From Burkholderiales bacterium (GTDB lineage Bacteria; Pseudomonadota; Gammaproteobacteria; Burkholderiales; Burkholderiaceae_C): 45,260 nt of DNA. Below are positions 25,021 to 33,650 of this stretch, piece after piece. Location: the NCBI GenBank assembly GCA_026954015.1, contig JAIXLP010000069.1, positions 31,419 to 76,678 on the forward strand. Reading direction: 5' to 3'. The notes beneath the pieces were generated by a model, which worked only from the letters and a program-made list of their open reading frames with translations, had not been told where the DNA came from and did not search any database. A program made the translations under genes and the position numbers. How positions within the stretch are numbered: the first letter of the stretch is position 1; each line of letters starts with the position of its first letter.

Positions 25021-25233
25021 TGGTGCTCGCGGTCGTGGTTCGCACGCCGCGGTTCAACGGGAAGCAGGGAGGGGTCCTCCGCCAGGGATGCGGCCCCGTG
25101 CCTGCGCTGCCCCCGCAACGGTCAGCGAACGAGCCGCCTCGCGCGGCTCCCTCTTTGCCTCTACGCCACTGGACGCCTTGAACAAGCGTCTGGGAAGGCG
25201 GCACAGGGTGTTTCGCCAGCCCGGATACCGGCC
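25021..25233 (+). promoter_or_regulatory. Cobalamin (adenosylcobalamin) riboswitch upstream of btuB
   Basis: The conserved elements appear in order: GGTTCAACGGGAAGCAGGG, CCCCCGCAACGGTCAG, the B12-box-like GCCACTGG, GGGAAGGCGG, and the closing GCCAGCCCGGATACCGGCC. This is the classic aptamer of cobalamin riboswitches. It lies about 95 bases before the btuB start, so high cobalamin should reduce expression of btuB and probably of the following cob/btu genes. Confidence 0.96.
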
Positions 25234-25326
25234 AACACGGTGGCTGCGCGCGCCTGTCGTGCCGGCCGTATCGCCCAGGGCCGGCGGGGAAGCTGGCACG
25301 GGCACTTCAGTCTGTGGTGTATTTCC

Positions 25327-27174
25327 ATGAAGAGTCGTTCGACTGCCCCGCGCGCCCGTGCGTGCGTGGCCCTGTCTTTCGCGGCGTTTGCCGCATCCCC
25401 CGTCCTGGCGCAGGCCGTCGGCCAGCAGGTGGCGCTCGCGCCCGCCGCTGCGCCGTTGTCCGAGGTGGTGGTGACGGCCACGCGCGTGGCGCAGCCGCTC
25501 ACCGATGTACTCGCGGACGTGACGCTGATCTACCGCGAGCAGATCGAGCGCAGCGGCGCGGTGACGATCACCGACCTGCTCGCGCGCCAGCCGGGGCTGG
25601 AACTTTCGCGCAACGGCGGCCCGGGCACGTCCACGAGCATGTACATGCGCGGCGCGGAGCAGCGCTTCACGGCGGTCTACATCGACGGCGTGCGCGTGGA
25701 TTCGCAGTCCACGGGCGGCGCGCCGTGGGAGGCGATCTCGCTCGGCCAGGTCGAGCGCGTGGAGATCGTGCGCGGGCCGGCGGCGGCGGTGTACGGCTCG
25801 GACGCGGTGGCCGGCGTGGTCCAGATCTTCACCAGAAAGGGCGAGGGCTCGTTCACGCCTTACGTCGGCATCGGCGCGGGCAACCGCCGCACCGGCAAGC
25901 TGGAGGCGGGCTTCTCGGGCCAGAGCGGTGCGGTGGACTACGCGCTGGGCGCCGCGCGCGACGTGAGCCGCGGCTACGACTCGCGCCCCGGCACCAACCC
26001 CGACATCGACGGCTACCGCCAGAGCTCGGCCAGCGGGCGGCTGGGCTGGCAGCTGAGCGAAGCGCATCGCATCGACCTGACGGGCACCTACACCGACATG
26101 GACGCGCAGTACGACGGCTTCGCGCCGGGGCTCGACGACCACGGGCTGAATCGCCTGTCCACGCTGGGCGCGACCTGGTCGGCGCAGTGGAGCAAGGCCT
26201 ACAGCACGCGCCTGTCGGTGAGCGAATCGGATCAGCGCTACGAGACGATTCCTTCGCCCTACCTTTCCAGGACCAAGCTGCGCAACTACCTGTTCAGCAA
26301 CGAGTGGCGCGAGGGCGCGCACACGCTCACCGGCGCGCTGGAGCGGCGCGGGGACCATCTTGACAACGACCCCATAGCCCGCAGCCGCCACCAGGACGCA
26401 CTGGCGCTGGGCTATGGCTACGCGGCGGGCGCGCACACGCTGCAACTGAACCTGCGCCACGACCGCGACAGCGAATTTGGCGGCCAGACCACGGGCGGCG
26501 CGGCGTATGGCTACGGCTTTGCCCCTGGCTGGCGCGCGACGGTGGCGGCGGGCACGGCGTTCCGTGTGCCCACGCTGTACCAGCGGTTTTCCGAATACGG
26601 CCAGCCGGCGCTCAAGCCCGAGAAGGGCCGCAACGTGGAAGTGGGCCTGCGCTGGGCTGACGGCGCCAGCCACTTCGGCATCACGGCCTACCGCAACCGC
26701 GTCACCAACCTCATCAACTTCGGCGCGCCCGGCCCCTGCGCCGGGGCCTTTGGCTGCTATGAAAATGCGGGCAATGCGCGCATGCAGGGCGTGACCTTCT
26801 CGGGCGCGCACCGCGTGGGCAGCGTGAACCTGAGCGCCTCGCTCGATCTGCAGCGGCCCAGGAACCTTGACACCGGCAAGCTGCTGGCGCGACGTGCGCA
26901 GCGCCTGCTCAAGCTGGCGGCCGATACGCGCGTGGCGGGCTGGACGCTGGGCGCCGAATGGCAGGCGGTGAGCCACCGCTGGGACAACGCGGCCAACACC
27001 ACGCGCCTGAGCGGCTACGGCCTCGTGAACCTGTACGCCAGCACGACGATCGCGCGCCAGTGGGATGTGCTCGCGCGCATCGACAACCTGGGCGACAAGG
27101 GCTACGCGCTTGCCAACGGCTACCCGGCGCTGCCGCGCACCTTCTTCGTCGGCCTGCGCTGGACCGGGCGCTGA
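25327..27174 (+). CDS. btuB: TonB-dependent vitamin B12 receptor BtuB
   Basis: The 615-residue outer-membrane receptor imports cobalamin into the periplasm using TonB energy. It starts with a signal peptide (MKSRSTAPRARACVALSFAA, cleavage near FAASPVLAQA). A TonB-box-like LSEVVVTATR follows, then the plug domain (TITDLLARQPGLELSRNGG, SMYMRGAEQRFTAVYIDGV, VERVEIVRGPAAAVYGSDA) and a beta-barrel ending in RTFFVGLRWTGR with a near-terminal aromatic. The riboswitch directly upstream confirms the substrate class. The ATG at 25327 gives a proper signal peptide; the frame is open further upstream but only through the riboswitch. cobU/cobP follows after 4 bases. Confidence 0.94.
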   Translation: MKSRSTAPRARACVALSFAAFAASPVLAQAVGQQVALAPAAAPLSEVVVTATRVAQPLTDVLADVTLIYREQIERSGAVTITDLLARQPGLELSRNGGPGTSTSMYMRGAEQRFTAVYIDGVRVDSQSTGGAPWEAISLGQVERVEIVRGPAAAVYGSDAVAGVVQIFTRKGEGSFTPYVGIGAGNRRTGKLEAGFSGQSGAVDYALGAARDVSRGYDSRPGTNPDIDGYRQSSASGRLGWQLSEAHRIDLTGTYTDMDAQYDGFAPGLDDHGLNRLSTLGATWSAQWSKAYSTRLSVSESDQRYETIPSPYLSRTKLRNYLFSNEWREGAHTLTGALERRGDHLDNDPIARSRHQDALALGYGYAAGAHTLQLNLRHDRDSEFGGQTTGGAAYGYGFAPGWRATVAAGTAFRVPTLYQRFSEYGQPALKPEKGRNVEVGLRWADGASHFGITAYRNRVTNLINFGAPGPCAGAFGCYENAGNARMQGVTFSGAHRVGSVNLSASLDLQRPRNLDTGKLLARRAQRLLKLAADTRVAGWTLGAEWQAVSHRWDNAANTTRLSGYGLVNLYASTTIARQWDVLARIDNLGDKGYALANGYPALPRTFFVGLRWTGR

Positions 27175-27178
27175 CGCC

Positions 27179-27772
27179 ATGCGGGTGGCGCGCAGCGAGC
27201 TCATCCTCGGCGGGCAAAAGAGCGGCAAATCGCGCCGCGCCGAACGTCTGGCCCAGGCGTGGCTCGCCGAGCGCGCCGACCGCCGCGCGGTGCTGATCGC
27301 CACCGGCCAGGCGCACGACGAGGAAATGCGCGCGCGCATCGCGCGCCATCAGCGCGAGCGCGCACAGCGCCTGCCGCGCATGCAGACGGTGGAGGAGCCG
27401 CGCGACCTGGCGGGCGCCATCGCGCGCCATGGCGAGGCGCGCACGCTGCTGGTGGTCGATTGCCTGACGCTGTGGCTCACGCACTGGCTCATGCCAGCGG
27501 GTGATGCCATGGCCCGAAAATATGAAGAAAAAACGGCGCTGACGCAGGACTGGCAGGCGCAATCAGCTCTCTTTCTGGAAGCGTTGAAGTCTGCCCCCGG
27601 GCCGATCGTCCTGGTGGGGAACGAGATCGGTCTGGGGGTGATTCCACTGGGCGCGGAAGTGCGCGCCTTCGTCGATGCGCTGGGCGTGCTCAACCAGCGG
27701 GTGGCGGCGGCGTGCGAGCGCGTGACGCTGATGGTGGCGGGCATCCCCGTGGTGGTGAAGGGCGGCGCATGA
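27179..27772 (+). CDS. cobU: Bifunctional adenosylcobinamide kinase / adenosylcobinamide-phosphate guanylyltransferase
   Basis: The 197-residue enzyme phosphorylates adenosylcobinamide and then transfers GMP to it, the first steps of nucleotide-loop assembly. It has the P-loop GGQKSGKS near the start, the family phrase ATGQAHDEEMRARIARHQ, the DCLTLWLTHWL motif and VLVGNEIGLGVIP near the end. Length fits CobU/CobP. Residues about 113-140 (MARKYEEKTALTQDWQAQ and after) are encoded by a lower-GC stretch that resembles a decayed copy of the dispersed repeat, sitting in frame. It lies between btuB and btuF, overlapping btuF by 4 bases. Confidence 0.92.
   Translation: MRVARSELILGGQKSGKSRRAERLAQAWLAERADRRAVLIATGQAHDEEMRARIARHQRERAQRLPRMQTVEEPRDLAGAIARHGEARTLLVVDCLTLWLTHWLMPAGDAMARKYEEKTALTQDWQAQSALFLEALKSAPGPIVLVGNEIGLGVIPLGAEVRAFVDALGVLNQRVAAACERVTLMVAGIPVVVKGGA
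27515..27588 (-). repeat. Decayed copy of the dispersed repeat inside cobU
   Basis: Read on the minus strand, AGCTGATTGCGCC then CAGTCCTGCGTCAGCGCCG and a T-run follow the same order as the repeats at 28634, 36786 and 40440. GC drops sharply compared with flanking cobU sequence. The frame is kept, so the repeat now encodes part of the enzyme. Confidence 0.4.
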
Positions 27773-28656
27773 AGCGCGCGCTGCGGGCCTTCCTGGCGCT
27801 GTTCATGCTCTGCGCAGGCAGCGCATGGGCCGGGTACGCATTGACGGACGACGCGGGGCAGGTCACGCGGTTCGATGCGCCGCCCGCGCGCATCGTGAGC
27901 CTGCTGCCTTCGCTGACCGAAACCGTGTGCGCGCTGGGCGCCTGCGAGCGGCTCGTGGGCGTGGACCGCTATTCCAACTGGCCCGAGAGCGTGCGCACGC
28001 TGGCGCAGGTTGGCGGCGGGCTGGACCCGAATGTGGAGGCGGTGGTGGCGCTCAGGCCCGACGTGGTGCTGATCGGCACCTCCTCGCGCGCCAGCGTGCG
28101 GCTGCGCGCGCTCGGGCTGAAGGTGCTGGCGCTCGAACCCAAGACCTTTGCCGCGATGCGCCATACCACCGCGCTGCTGGGCGAGATGCTGCAGGTGGAC
28201 GGCGCGGCCGGGCTGCTGGCGCGCATCCATGCGGGCGTGCAGGCCGCGGCCGACACCGTGCCGCCCGCCGCGCGTGGCCAGCGCGTGTACTACGAGGTCA
28301 CGCCCGCGCCGCACGCCGCCGGGCGCGGCACCTTCATCGACGAGCTGATGCAGGCGCTGGGCCTGGTGAACATCATCGACCCGGCGCTCGGGCCGTATCC
28401 GCGCATCAACCCCGAGCTGGTGGTGCGCCTGGACCCCGACCTCATCATGGTGAGCCAGCAGGGCGCGGCCGAGCTGGCGCGCCGCCCCGGCTGGGCGCAT
28501 CTGCGCGCGCTGCGCGAGCACCGCGTGTGCGAATTCAATGCCGCCGAGCGCGATATTCTGGTGCGCCCCGGCCCGCGCATGCCCGAGGCGGCGCGGCTGA
28601 TGGCCGATTGCGCCGCCCACCGCATGACTTCAAAAAAAGAAGCTGGTGGCGCTTGA
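27769..28656 (+). CDS. btuF: Periplasmic cobalamin-binding protein BtuF
   Basis: The 295-residue substrate-binding protein belongs to the cobalamin ABC importer. It has a signal peptide (MKRALRAFLALFMLCAGSAWA). The periplasmic-binding motifs RIVSLLPSLTETVCALGACE and VGVDRYSNWPE, plus the VEAVVALRPDVVLIG strand, match BtuF. It hands cobalamin to the BtuC/BtuD transporter encoded next. The start overlaps the cobU stop. The last residues (TSKKEAGGA) are encoded by the beginning of a dispersed repeat (28634-28690), which also supplies the stop codon, so the original C-terminus may have been altered by repeat insertion. Confidence 0.93.
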   Translation: MKRALRAFLALFMLCAGSAWAGYALTDDAGQVTRFDAPPARIVSLLPSLTETVCALGACERLVGVDRYSNWPESVRTLAQVGGGLDPNVEAVVALRPDVVLIGTSSRASVRLRALGLKVLALEPKTFAAMRHTTALLGEMLQVDGAAGLLARIHAGVQAAADTVPPAARGQRVYYEVTPAPHAAGRGTFIDELMQALGLVNIIDPALGPYPRINPELVVRLDPDLIMVSQQGAAELARRPGWAHLRALREHRVCEFNAAERDILVRPGPRMPEAARLMADCAAHRMTSKKEAGGA

Positions 28657-28690
28657 TGGACAGGCGCTATAGGCCAATTTGACTCAAAAT
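28634..28690 (+). repeat. Dispersed palindromic repeat between btuF and btuC
   Basis: AGCTGGTGGCGCTTGATGGA, then CAGGCGCTATAGGCCAATTT and GACTCAAAATT. The core is an imperfect hairpin (GGCGCTTG...CAGGCGC). Copies at 36786-36835 (opposite orientation) and 40440-40490 share the AGCTG, GCGCTTG, CAAGCGC and trailing GGCC-type blocks. It lies in a gap between two otherwise tightly packed importer genes and overlaps the end of btuF. Confidence 0.75.
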
Positions 28691-28697
28691 TTTGCCG

Positions 28698-29780
28698 ATG
28701 CCCAGCAGCACCGCGACCACCCTTGACGCCGCCGCATCCGCCCCGGTGGGGGCCGGCGTGCGCGTGCTGTGGCTCGTGCTGGCGCTGCTGGTGGCCTCGG
28801 TGTTTACGCTGGCCTGGGGCGCGAGCGCGGGCAGCACGGGGTTCGACAGCCTGCGCCGCGCGTTCGACGACCCGGCGGCGGCGCAGATCGTCTGGGACAT
28901 CCGCCTGCCGCGCACGCTCGGGGCGTGGCTCGCGGGGGCGCTGCTGGCGCTCGCGGGGGCGGTGGCGCAGGGCCTGTTTCGCAACCCGCTGGCCGATCCG
29001 TTTCTGCTGGGCAGCGCCTCGGGCGCGGCGCTGGGCGTGGCACTCGCCTATGCGGCGCTGGGCGTGGGCGGCATGGTGACGGGCGGCGGCAGCGTGGCGC
29101 TGCTGCAGGCGGCTTCGCCGTGGCTCGCGCGCCTGGGGTTCACGGGCGCCGCGTTTCTGGGCGCGCTCGGCGGCGTGCTGCTGGCGCTGGTGCTGGCGCG
29201 CGGCGTGCAGCAGACGCTGCGCCTGCTGCTCGCGGGCGTGGTCGTGGGCTTCGTGCTCGGCGCGGTGCGCGATCTGGTGCAGCTTGCGCAGCCCGACGTG
29301 CTGCAGGCCATGCAGGGCTTCACGCTCGGCATCACCGGCTTTGTGGGCTGGGGCGGCTGCGCGGTGATGGCCGCGGTGCTCGCGCCGCTCGTGGTGCTGG
29401 CCTGGGCGCTGGCGCGCGTGCTCGATGCGCTGGTGCTGGGCGAGGCCACGGCGGTCAGCCTGGGGCTGCCGCTGGCGCCGCTGCGTGCGCTGCTCGTGGG
29501 CGTGCTGGCGCTGGCCACGGGCGCGGCGGTGGCGCAGACCGGGCTGATCGGCTTCGTCGGCCTCGTGGCGCCGCACCTGGCGCGCTCGCTCGTGCGCTGC
29601 ACGCACGGGCCGCTGCTGCTGCTCTCCACGCTGGTGGGCGGCCTGCTGCTGGCGCTGGCCGACGTGGCCTCGCGCCTCGTGATCGCGCCGCAGGAGCTGC
29701 CCGTGGGCGTGCTCACCGCCGTGCTCGGCGGCGCCTACCTGCTGTGGCTGATGAACCGGCGCGCGGGAGGCTCGCGGTGA
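28698..29780 (+). CDS. btuC: Cobalamin ABC transporter permease BtuC (FecCD family)
   Basis: The 360-residue inner-membrane permease has about ten hydrophobic segments, beginning with VLWLVLALLVASVFTLAWG. The FecCD/BtuC hallmarks are present: DIRLPRTLGAWLAGALLALA, GLFRNPLADPFLLGSASGAA and GLIGFVGLVAPHLARSLV, the last being the ATPase-coupling helix. With BtuF and BtuD it forms the vitamin B12 importer. The ATG at 28698 is preferred; a TTG two codons earlier is possible. It overlaps btuD by 4 bases (GTGA). Confidence 0.93.
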   Translation: MPSSTATTLDAAASAPVGAGVRVLWLVLALLVASVFTLAWGASAGSTGFDSLRRAFDDPAAAQIVWDIRLPRTLGAWLAGALLALAGAVAQGLFRNPLADPFLLGSASGAALGVALAYAALGVGGMVTGGGSVALLQAASPWLARLGFTGAAFLGALGGVLLALVLARGVQQTLRLLLAGVVVGFVLGAVRDLVQLAQPDVLQAMQGFTLGITGFVGWGGCAVMAAVLAPLVVLAWALARVLDALVLGEATAVSLGLPLAPLRALLVGVLALATGAAVAQTGLIGFVGLVAPHLARSLVRCTHGPLLLLSTLVGGLLLALADVASRLVIAPQELPVGVLTAVLGGAYLLWLMNRRAGGSR

Positions 29781-30562
29781 ACGCCCCGGCGCTGCAGGCG
29801 CGGATCGCGGCGGCGCGCATCGGCGAGCGCCGCATCCTGCAGGGCATCGATCTGGCGGTGCCCGTGGGCCGCTGGACGGCTGTCGTCGGCCCCAATGGCG
29901 CGGGCAAGTCCACGCTGCTGCGCTGCATGGCGGGGCTGCTGCCCTGTGAAGGGCAGGTGTCGCTGCTGGGTCGGCCGCTGGCCGACTGGCCCGCGCGCGA
30001 ACGCGCGCGCACCCTGGCCTGGATGGGTCAGCAGGAGGCGGGCGGCGAGGATTTGCGGGTGTGGGACGTGGTGATGCTCGGGCGCCTGCCGCACCGTGCG
30101 TGGCTGGCCGCGCCCACCGGGGCCGACCGCGCCGCCGTCGATGCGGCGCTGCGCGCCACGCAAAGCCACGCCTTGCGCGCGCGGCGCCTCGCCGAGCTCT
30201 CCGGCGGCGAGCGCCAGCGCGTGCTGCTGGCGCGTCTGCTGGCGGTGCAGGCGCGGGTGCTGCTGATGGACGAGCCGCTGGCGCACCTGGACCCGCCGCA
30301 CCAGGCCGACTGGCTGGCCACCGTGCGCGCGCTGGTCGCGGCCGGTGCCACCGTGGTGAGCGTGCTGCACGAGCTGAACATGGCGCTGCAGGCCGACGAC
30401 ATCGTGGTCGTGCGCGCCGGCCGCATCGCGCACCACGGCGCGGCCGCCGATGCCGCCACGCACCAGGCGCTGCAGGCCGCGTTCGACGGGCGCATCGCCA
30501 TCCGCCAGGTGGGCGACGACTGGGTCGCGCTGCCGCGCGCTGGCGCACGCGAGGCGGCATGA
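29777..30562 (+). CDS. btuD: Cobalamin ABC transporter ATPase BtuD
   Basis: The 261-residue ATP-binding subunit powers B12 import. Walker A GPNGAGKST, Q-loop region AWMGQQEAGG, signature LSGGERQR, Walker B VLLMDEPLAHLD and the switch His in SVLHELNMAL are all intact. The GTG start at 29777 overlaps the btuC stop. It ends only 17 bases before the convergent FAD-monooxygenase gene. Confidence 0.93.
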   Translation: MNAPALQARIAAARIGERRILQGIDLAVPVGRWTAVVGPNGAGKSTLLRCMAGLLPCEGQVSLLGRPLADWPARERARTLAWMGQQEAGGEDLRVWDVVMLGRLPHRAWLAAPTGADRAAVDAALRATQSHALRARRLAELSGGERQRVLLARLLAVQARVLLMDEPLAHLDPPHQADWLATVRALVAAGATVVSVLHELNMALQADDIVVVRAGRIAHHGAAADAATHQALQAAFDGRIAIRQVGDDWVALPRAGAREAA

Positions 30563-30579
30563 ACGCGCGGTGGCCGCTT

Positions 30580-31833
30580 TCAGCCGGGGGGCTCCGTGGC
30601 CGGCGAGCGCACGTGCTCGGGGCGCACGCCGTAGCCCACCAGTCGCGCCGGAATGCGCCGCACGGCGCGAAAGCCGAGCAGCCAGCGCAGCGCGGCGGGC
30701 AGGCGCGGCGCCGGCCCCTCGGCCTGCAGCACGCGGGCGATCAGCCGCTGCTGCGCCGCGATCTGCACGCGCTGCACCAGCCGCACCGGCCATTCACGGC
30801 GCCGCTGCACCGCGGCCAGCAGCGCCTCGTCGATGGGGCCGCCCGCGGCCAGCGGCGCCGCCAGCGCATTGGCGGCGGCCACCGCGTCCTGAATCGCCAG
30901 GTTGATGCCGACGCCGCCGATCGGCGACATCGCATGCGCCGCGTCGCCGATCAGCAGCAGCCCCGGCAGGTGCCAGCGCGCCAGCCGGTTGACCTGCACC
31001 GACAGCGTCTTGACCGCGTCCCAGTCGGCGATCGCCGCCGTGCGATCGGCCAGGAAGGGCGCGAGCGCGGCCACGTCGGCACGCAGCACCTGCAGGGGCC
31101 GCGCGCGCAGCGCGGCGTCGCCGCCCTTGGCGACCAGGTACGCCGCCTGCCAGGCGTCGCCGCGATCGAGCAGCACCATCATGCGGCCGCGCTCGACGAT
31201 GCCGAAGGCATCCGGCGGGTCGCCCGCGCGGCGCGGCAGGCGAAACCACAGCACGTCCATCGGCGCGCCGAACTCGCGCGGCACGAGGCCCGCGGCCGCG
31301 CGCAGCGTCGAGTGGCGCCCGTCGCAGGCCACCACCAGGTCGGCGCTGAGCCGCCGCGGGCCCTCGGGCGTTGCGATGTCCACGCCGGCGATGCGCCCGC
31401 CATCCCGCACCAGGGCGGTGGCCGCGTGGCGCAGGCGCAGCTCGAACGTCGGGTAGCGGCGTGCCGCGCCGGCCAGCAGGTTCAGCAAATCCCACTGCGG
31501 CACCAGCGCGACGTGGCCGTAGGGCCTGAGCCCGCGAAAGTCGGCGATCGGCTGCGCGCGCCCACCGATCACCGCCGAGAGCTGCTCGACGCGCCGCTGC
31601 GGCAGCCGCGCGAAGTCCTCGCCCAGGCCGATCTCGTCCAGGATCTGCAGCGTCGAGGGGTGCACCGTGTCGCCGCGAAAGTCGCGCAGGAAGTCGGCGT
31701 GCTTTTCCAGCACCGTCACCGCCACGCCGGCGCGCGCCAGCAGCAGACCCAGCACCATGCCGGCCGGGCCGCCGCCGACGACGCAGCAGCGCGTGTGATC
31801 GAGCAGGGGTGCGGCGTCGCGGGCCATGGCCAT
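30580..31833 (-). CDS. FAD-dependent monooxygenase (UbiH / PheA-TfdB-type flavoprotein)
   Basis: The 417-residue protein is of the aromatic-ring hydroxylase flavoprotein fold (PF01494). GGGPAGMVLGLLLARAG binds the ADP part of FAD, LVVACDGRHSTLR is the DG motif, and LLIGDAAHAMSPIGGVGINL is the GD motif. Such enzymes insert oxygen into aromatic or isoprenoid quinone substrates using NAD(P)H. The substrate is not evident. The start at 31833 (MAMARDAAPL) is preferred over the open frame reaching 31941, because the flavin fold begins directly after. It is convergent with btuD and divergent from cobO. Although surrounded by B12 genes, no B12-specific feature is seen in it. Confidence 0.85.
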   Translation of the reverse strand: MAMARDAAPLLDHTRCCVVGGGPAGMVLGLLLARAGVAVTVLEKHADFLRDFRGDTVHPSTLQILDEIGLGEDFARLPQRRVEQLSAVIGGRAQPIADFRGLRPYGHVALVPQWDLLNLLAGAARRYPTFELRLRHAATALVRDGGRIAGVDIATPEGPRRLSADLVVACDGRHSTLRAAAGLVPREFGAPMDVLWFRLPRRAGDPPDAFGIVERGRMMVLLDRGDAWQAAYLVAKGGDAALRARPLQVLRADVAALAPFLADRTAAIADWDAVKTLSVQVNRLARWHLPGLLLIGDAAHAMSPIGGVGINLAIQDAVAAANALAAPLAAGGPIDEALLAAVQRRREWPVRLVQRVQIAAQQRLIARVLQAEGPAPRLPAALRWLLGFRAVRRIPARLVGYGVRPEHVRSPATEPPG

Positions 31834-31922
31834 GGCCGGCGCGGACGGCGTGCGCGTGCGCCGCGCCAGCCGATCCAGTGTACGCCCGCACCCCGCCTTT
31901 TCCCCTCTGAACGGAGACCCTG

Positions 31923-32504
31923 ATGCAGATCGAAACCCCACCCACCGAAAAACGCTACGAGCGCCCCGAAGGCGAGCGCCGGGGCCTGGTCATCGTCCAC
32001 ACCGGCGACGGCAAGGGCAAGAGCACGGCGGCCTTCGGCCTGGCGCTGCGCGCCTTCGGTCGCACGCACGTGCATGGCAAGCAGGTGGCAATCTTCCAGT
32101 TCATGAAGGTGCCCACGGCGCGCTTTGGCGAGCACCGCGCGTTCGAGCAGCTCGGCCTGCCCATCCACGGCCTGGGCGACGGCTTTTCGTGGAAGAGCAA
32201 GGACCTGGAGCACTCGGCCGAACTGGCGCGCGAGGGCTGGCAGAAGGCGCGCGCGGCCATCCTGGACGGCGCGCATTTCCTGGTCGTGCTCGACGAGATC
32301 ACCTACCCGCTGATCTACGGCTGGCTGCCGCTGCAGGAGGTGCTCGACACCCTGCGCGCGCGCCCGAAGGACGTGCACGTGTGCCTCACGGGCCGGCGCT
32401 GCCCGCCCGAGATCGTCGAGATCGCCGACACGGTGACCGAGATGCAGCTCGTCAAGCATGCCTTCAAGGCGGGCGTGCCGGCGCAGCGGGGGATCGAGGA
32501 CTGA
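31923..32504 (+). CDS. cobO: Cob(I)yrinic acid a,c-diamide adenosyltransferase CobO/BtuR
   Basis: The 193-residue enzyme transfers the adenosyl group of ATP to the cobalt of corrinoids. P-loop [35 protein letters not shown], the [16 protein letters not shown] metal/ATP motif and [19 protein letters not shown] are standard for the CobA/CobO/BtuR family. GGAG lies about 7 bases upstream of the ATG. It has its own leader between the divergent monooxygenase gene and itself. Confidence 0.95.
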   Translation: MQIETPPTEKRYERPEGERRGLVIVHTGDGKGKSTAAFGLALRAFGRTHVHGKQVAIFQFMKVPTARFGEHRAFEQLGLPIHGLGDGFSWKSKDLEHSAELAREGWQKARAAILDGAHFLVVLDEITYPLIYGWLPLQEVLDTLRARPKDVHVCLTGRRCPPEIVEIADTVTEMQLVKHAFKAGVPAQRGIED

Positions 32505-32667
32505 GAGGCCGCGCGGGCGCCTGCGACGGCGTGCGCGGCGACGCCGCATCCACCGGCCGCGCGCCGGTTGGCGATGCGTGTGTCCGGGTCGGCAACGGTG
32601 CGCGCCGCGGGCCCGTCCTGCCACGGGAGGCTGTCGATGCCTCTGCCGCCCGCGCTCCCAGACGGAA

Positions 32668-32838
32668 CCTTATGGCAACGCTGAAGAAGCCCCTCGCGCG
32701 CGCTGCATCCCCGTTTTGGGCGATCTGCGGCGTTGCAAATGCTCGCAATAGCTATGGCTCGCTGCGCTTTGCGTCTTGCAGCTCATCCCAAATCAGGGCC
32801 CAGCGCATCGCGGGGCTTTTTCAGCGTCGCCTTACGGC
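32668..32838. repeat. 171-bp long imperfect palindrome (MITE-like element)
   Basis: The left arm CCTTATGGCAACGCTGAAGA followed by AGCCCC pairs with the right arm GGGGCTTTTTCAGCG and TCGCCTTACGG. Pairing continues inward through TTTTGGGC/GCCC-like blocks to a central ATAGCTAT (32748-32755). The whole element folds on itself and contains no gene. Its right end covers the stop codon of the anti-sigma gene (32832-32834). It may be a non-autonomous mobile element and may act as a bidirectional terminator. The stretch 32505-32667 before it holds nothing recognisable. Confidence 0.6.
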
Positions 32839-33650
32839 AATTGCTGGTGCACGCGCGTCGCCAGCGTCTGCAGACGCTCGCGCGGCAGGCTGCCGACGAG
32901 CGCATAGCCGAACCCCCCGTCCGTCCAATAGAAGGCGCCGGTGCTGCCGTCGCGTTCGAAACGGAATGCGGTTTCGTCTGGTGTGCCGCCGCGTGCGGGC
33001 AGCGCGCCGAGATAGACCGTGATCCGTTCACCGGCCGCATCCTGGTACATGAACTGGGCCCGCGTGCCGCCGCCGTCACCGGGCAGCAACCGACCGCCCA
33101 TCAACGTGTAGCCGTCGACCCGCAGATCGGGCGCGCGCAGCGGGCGATCGAGGCGTTTGCTCAGCCATTGCAGCAGTTGCGCCTGCTCGCTGGCCGGTAC
33201 TTCCACCGGGTGGCGTACCTCGGGCTGAAACACGGCATGCGCTGCGGTGGCCGCCAGCGCGAACCGTTGTGCTGGCGCCTGCTGCGCCAGCTGCGCGGCG
33301 GCCGTGCTGGTGGGCGCGGCACCGTGCGCCACCCAGCCCGCGCCGAATGCGAGGAGCACGGTTGCGGCCAGGCCGCCAAGCCGCCATCCCGCGCCGCGCC
33401 GTGCATGCCGTGCCTGCAGCCGACGGGCGGCGGCGGCGAGTGTGGGCGGGAGGGGCTCTTCCGGCAGGGCGGCGTGCAGCGCGCGCAGCGCCTGGCGCTG
33501 TGCCTGCCAGGCGTGCAGGGTGCGCCGCGCCGTCTCGTCCAGATCCTCGCGCGCCGCGGCGGCCTGCGCGTCGTCGAGCCGGCCGTCGGTCAGGGCGTGC
33601 AGCAATTCGTCGGAGGAAGGTGCGGGCGTCGTGCGTTTCATCTCGCTCAT
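32832..33650 (-). CDS. Anti-sigma factor for the adjacent ECF sigma factor
   Basis: The 272-residue protein has a cytosolic N-terminal part (SSDELLHALTDGRLDDAQAA, as in RseA/anti-sigma domains), one membrane segment (WRLGGLAATVLLAFGAGWVA, residues about 90-109) and a periplasmic C-terminal domain. Its start overlaps the stop of the sigma gene, the usual sigma/anti-sigma pairing. Release of the sigma factor would follow a periplasmic signal. The protein ends inside the right arm of the palindromic element, so its last residues may be derived from it. Confidence 0.85.
   Translation of the reverse strand: MSEMKRTTPAPSSDELLHALTDGRLDDAQAAAAREDLDETARRTLHAWQAQRQALRALHAALPEEPLPPTLAAAARRLQARHARRGAGWRLGGLAATVLLAFGAGWVAHGAAPTSTAAAQLAQQAPAQRFALAATAAHAVFQPEVRHPVEVPASEQAQLLQWLSKRLDRPLRAPDLRVDGYTLMGGRLLPGDGGGTRAQFMYQDAAGERITVYLGALPARGGTPDETAFRFERDGSTGAFYWTDGGFGYALVGSLPRERLQTLATRVHQQLP

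Noticed and set aside
25054..27339. Minus-strand open frame of 761 codons opposite the riboswitch and btuB
   Set aside because: It runs antisense through the riboswitch and a well-supported receptor gene and shows no family motif.
30061..31923. Plus-strand open frame of 620 codons over btuD and the monooxygenase gene
   Set aside because: It is out of frame with btuD and antisense to a clear flavoprotein; its composition is Arg/Ala/Gly-rich as expected of a GC-rich shadow frame.
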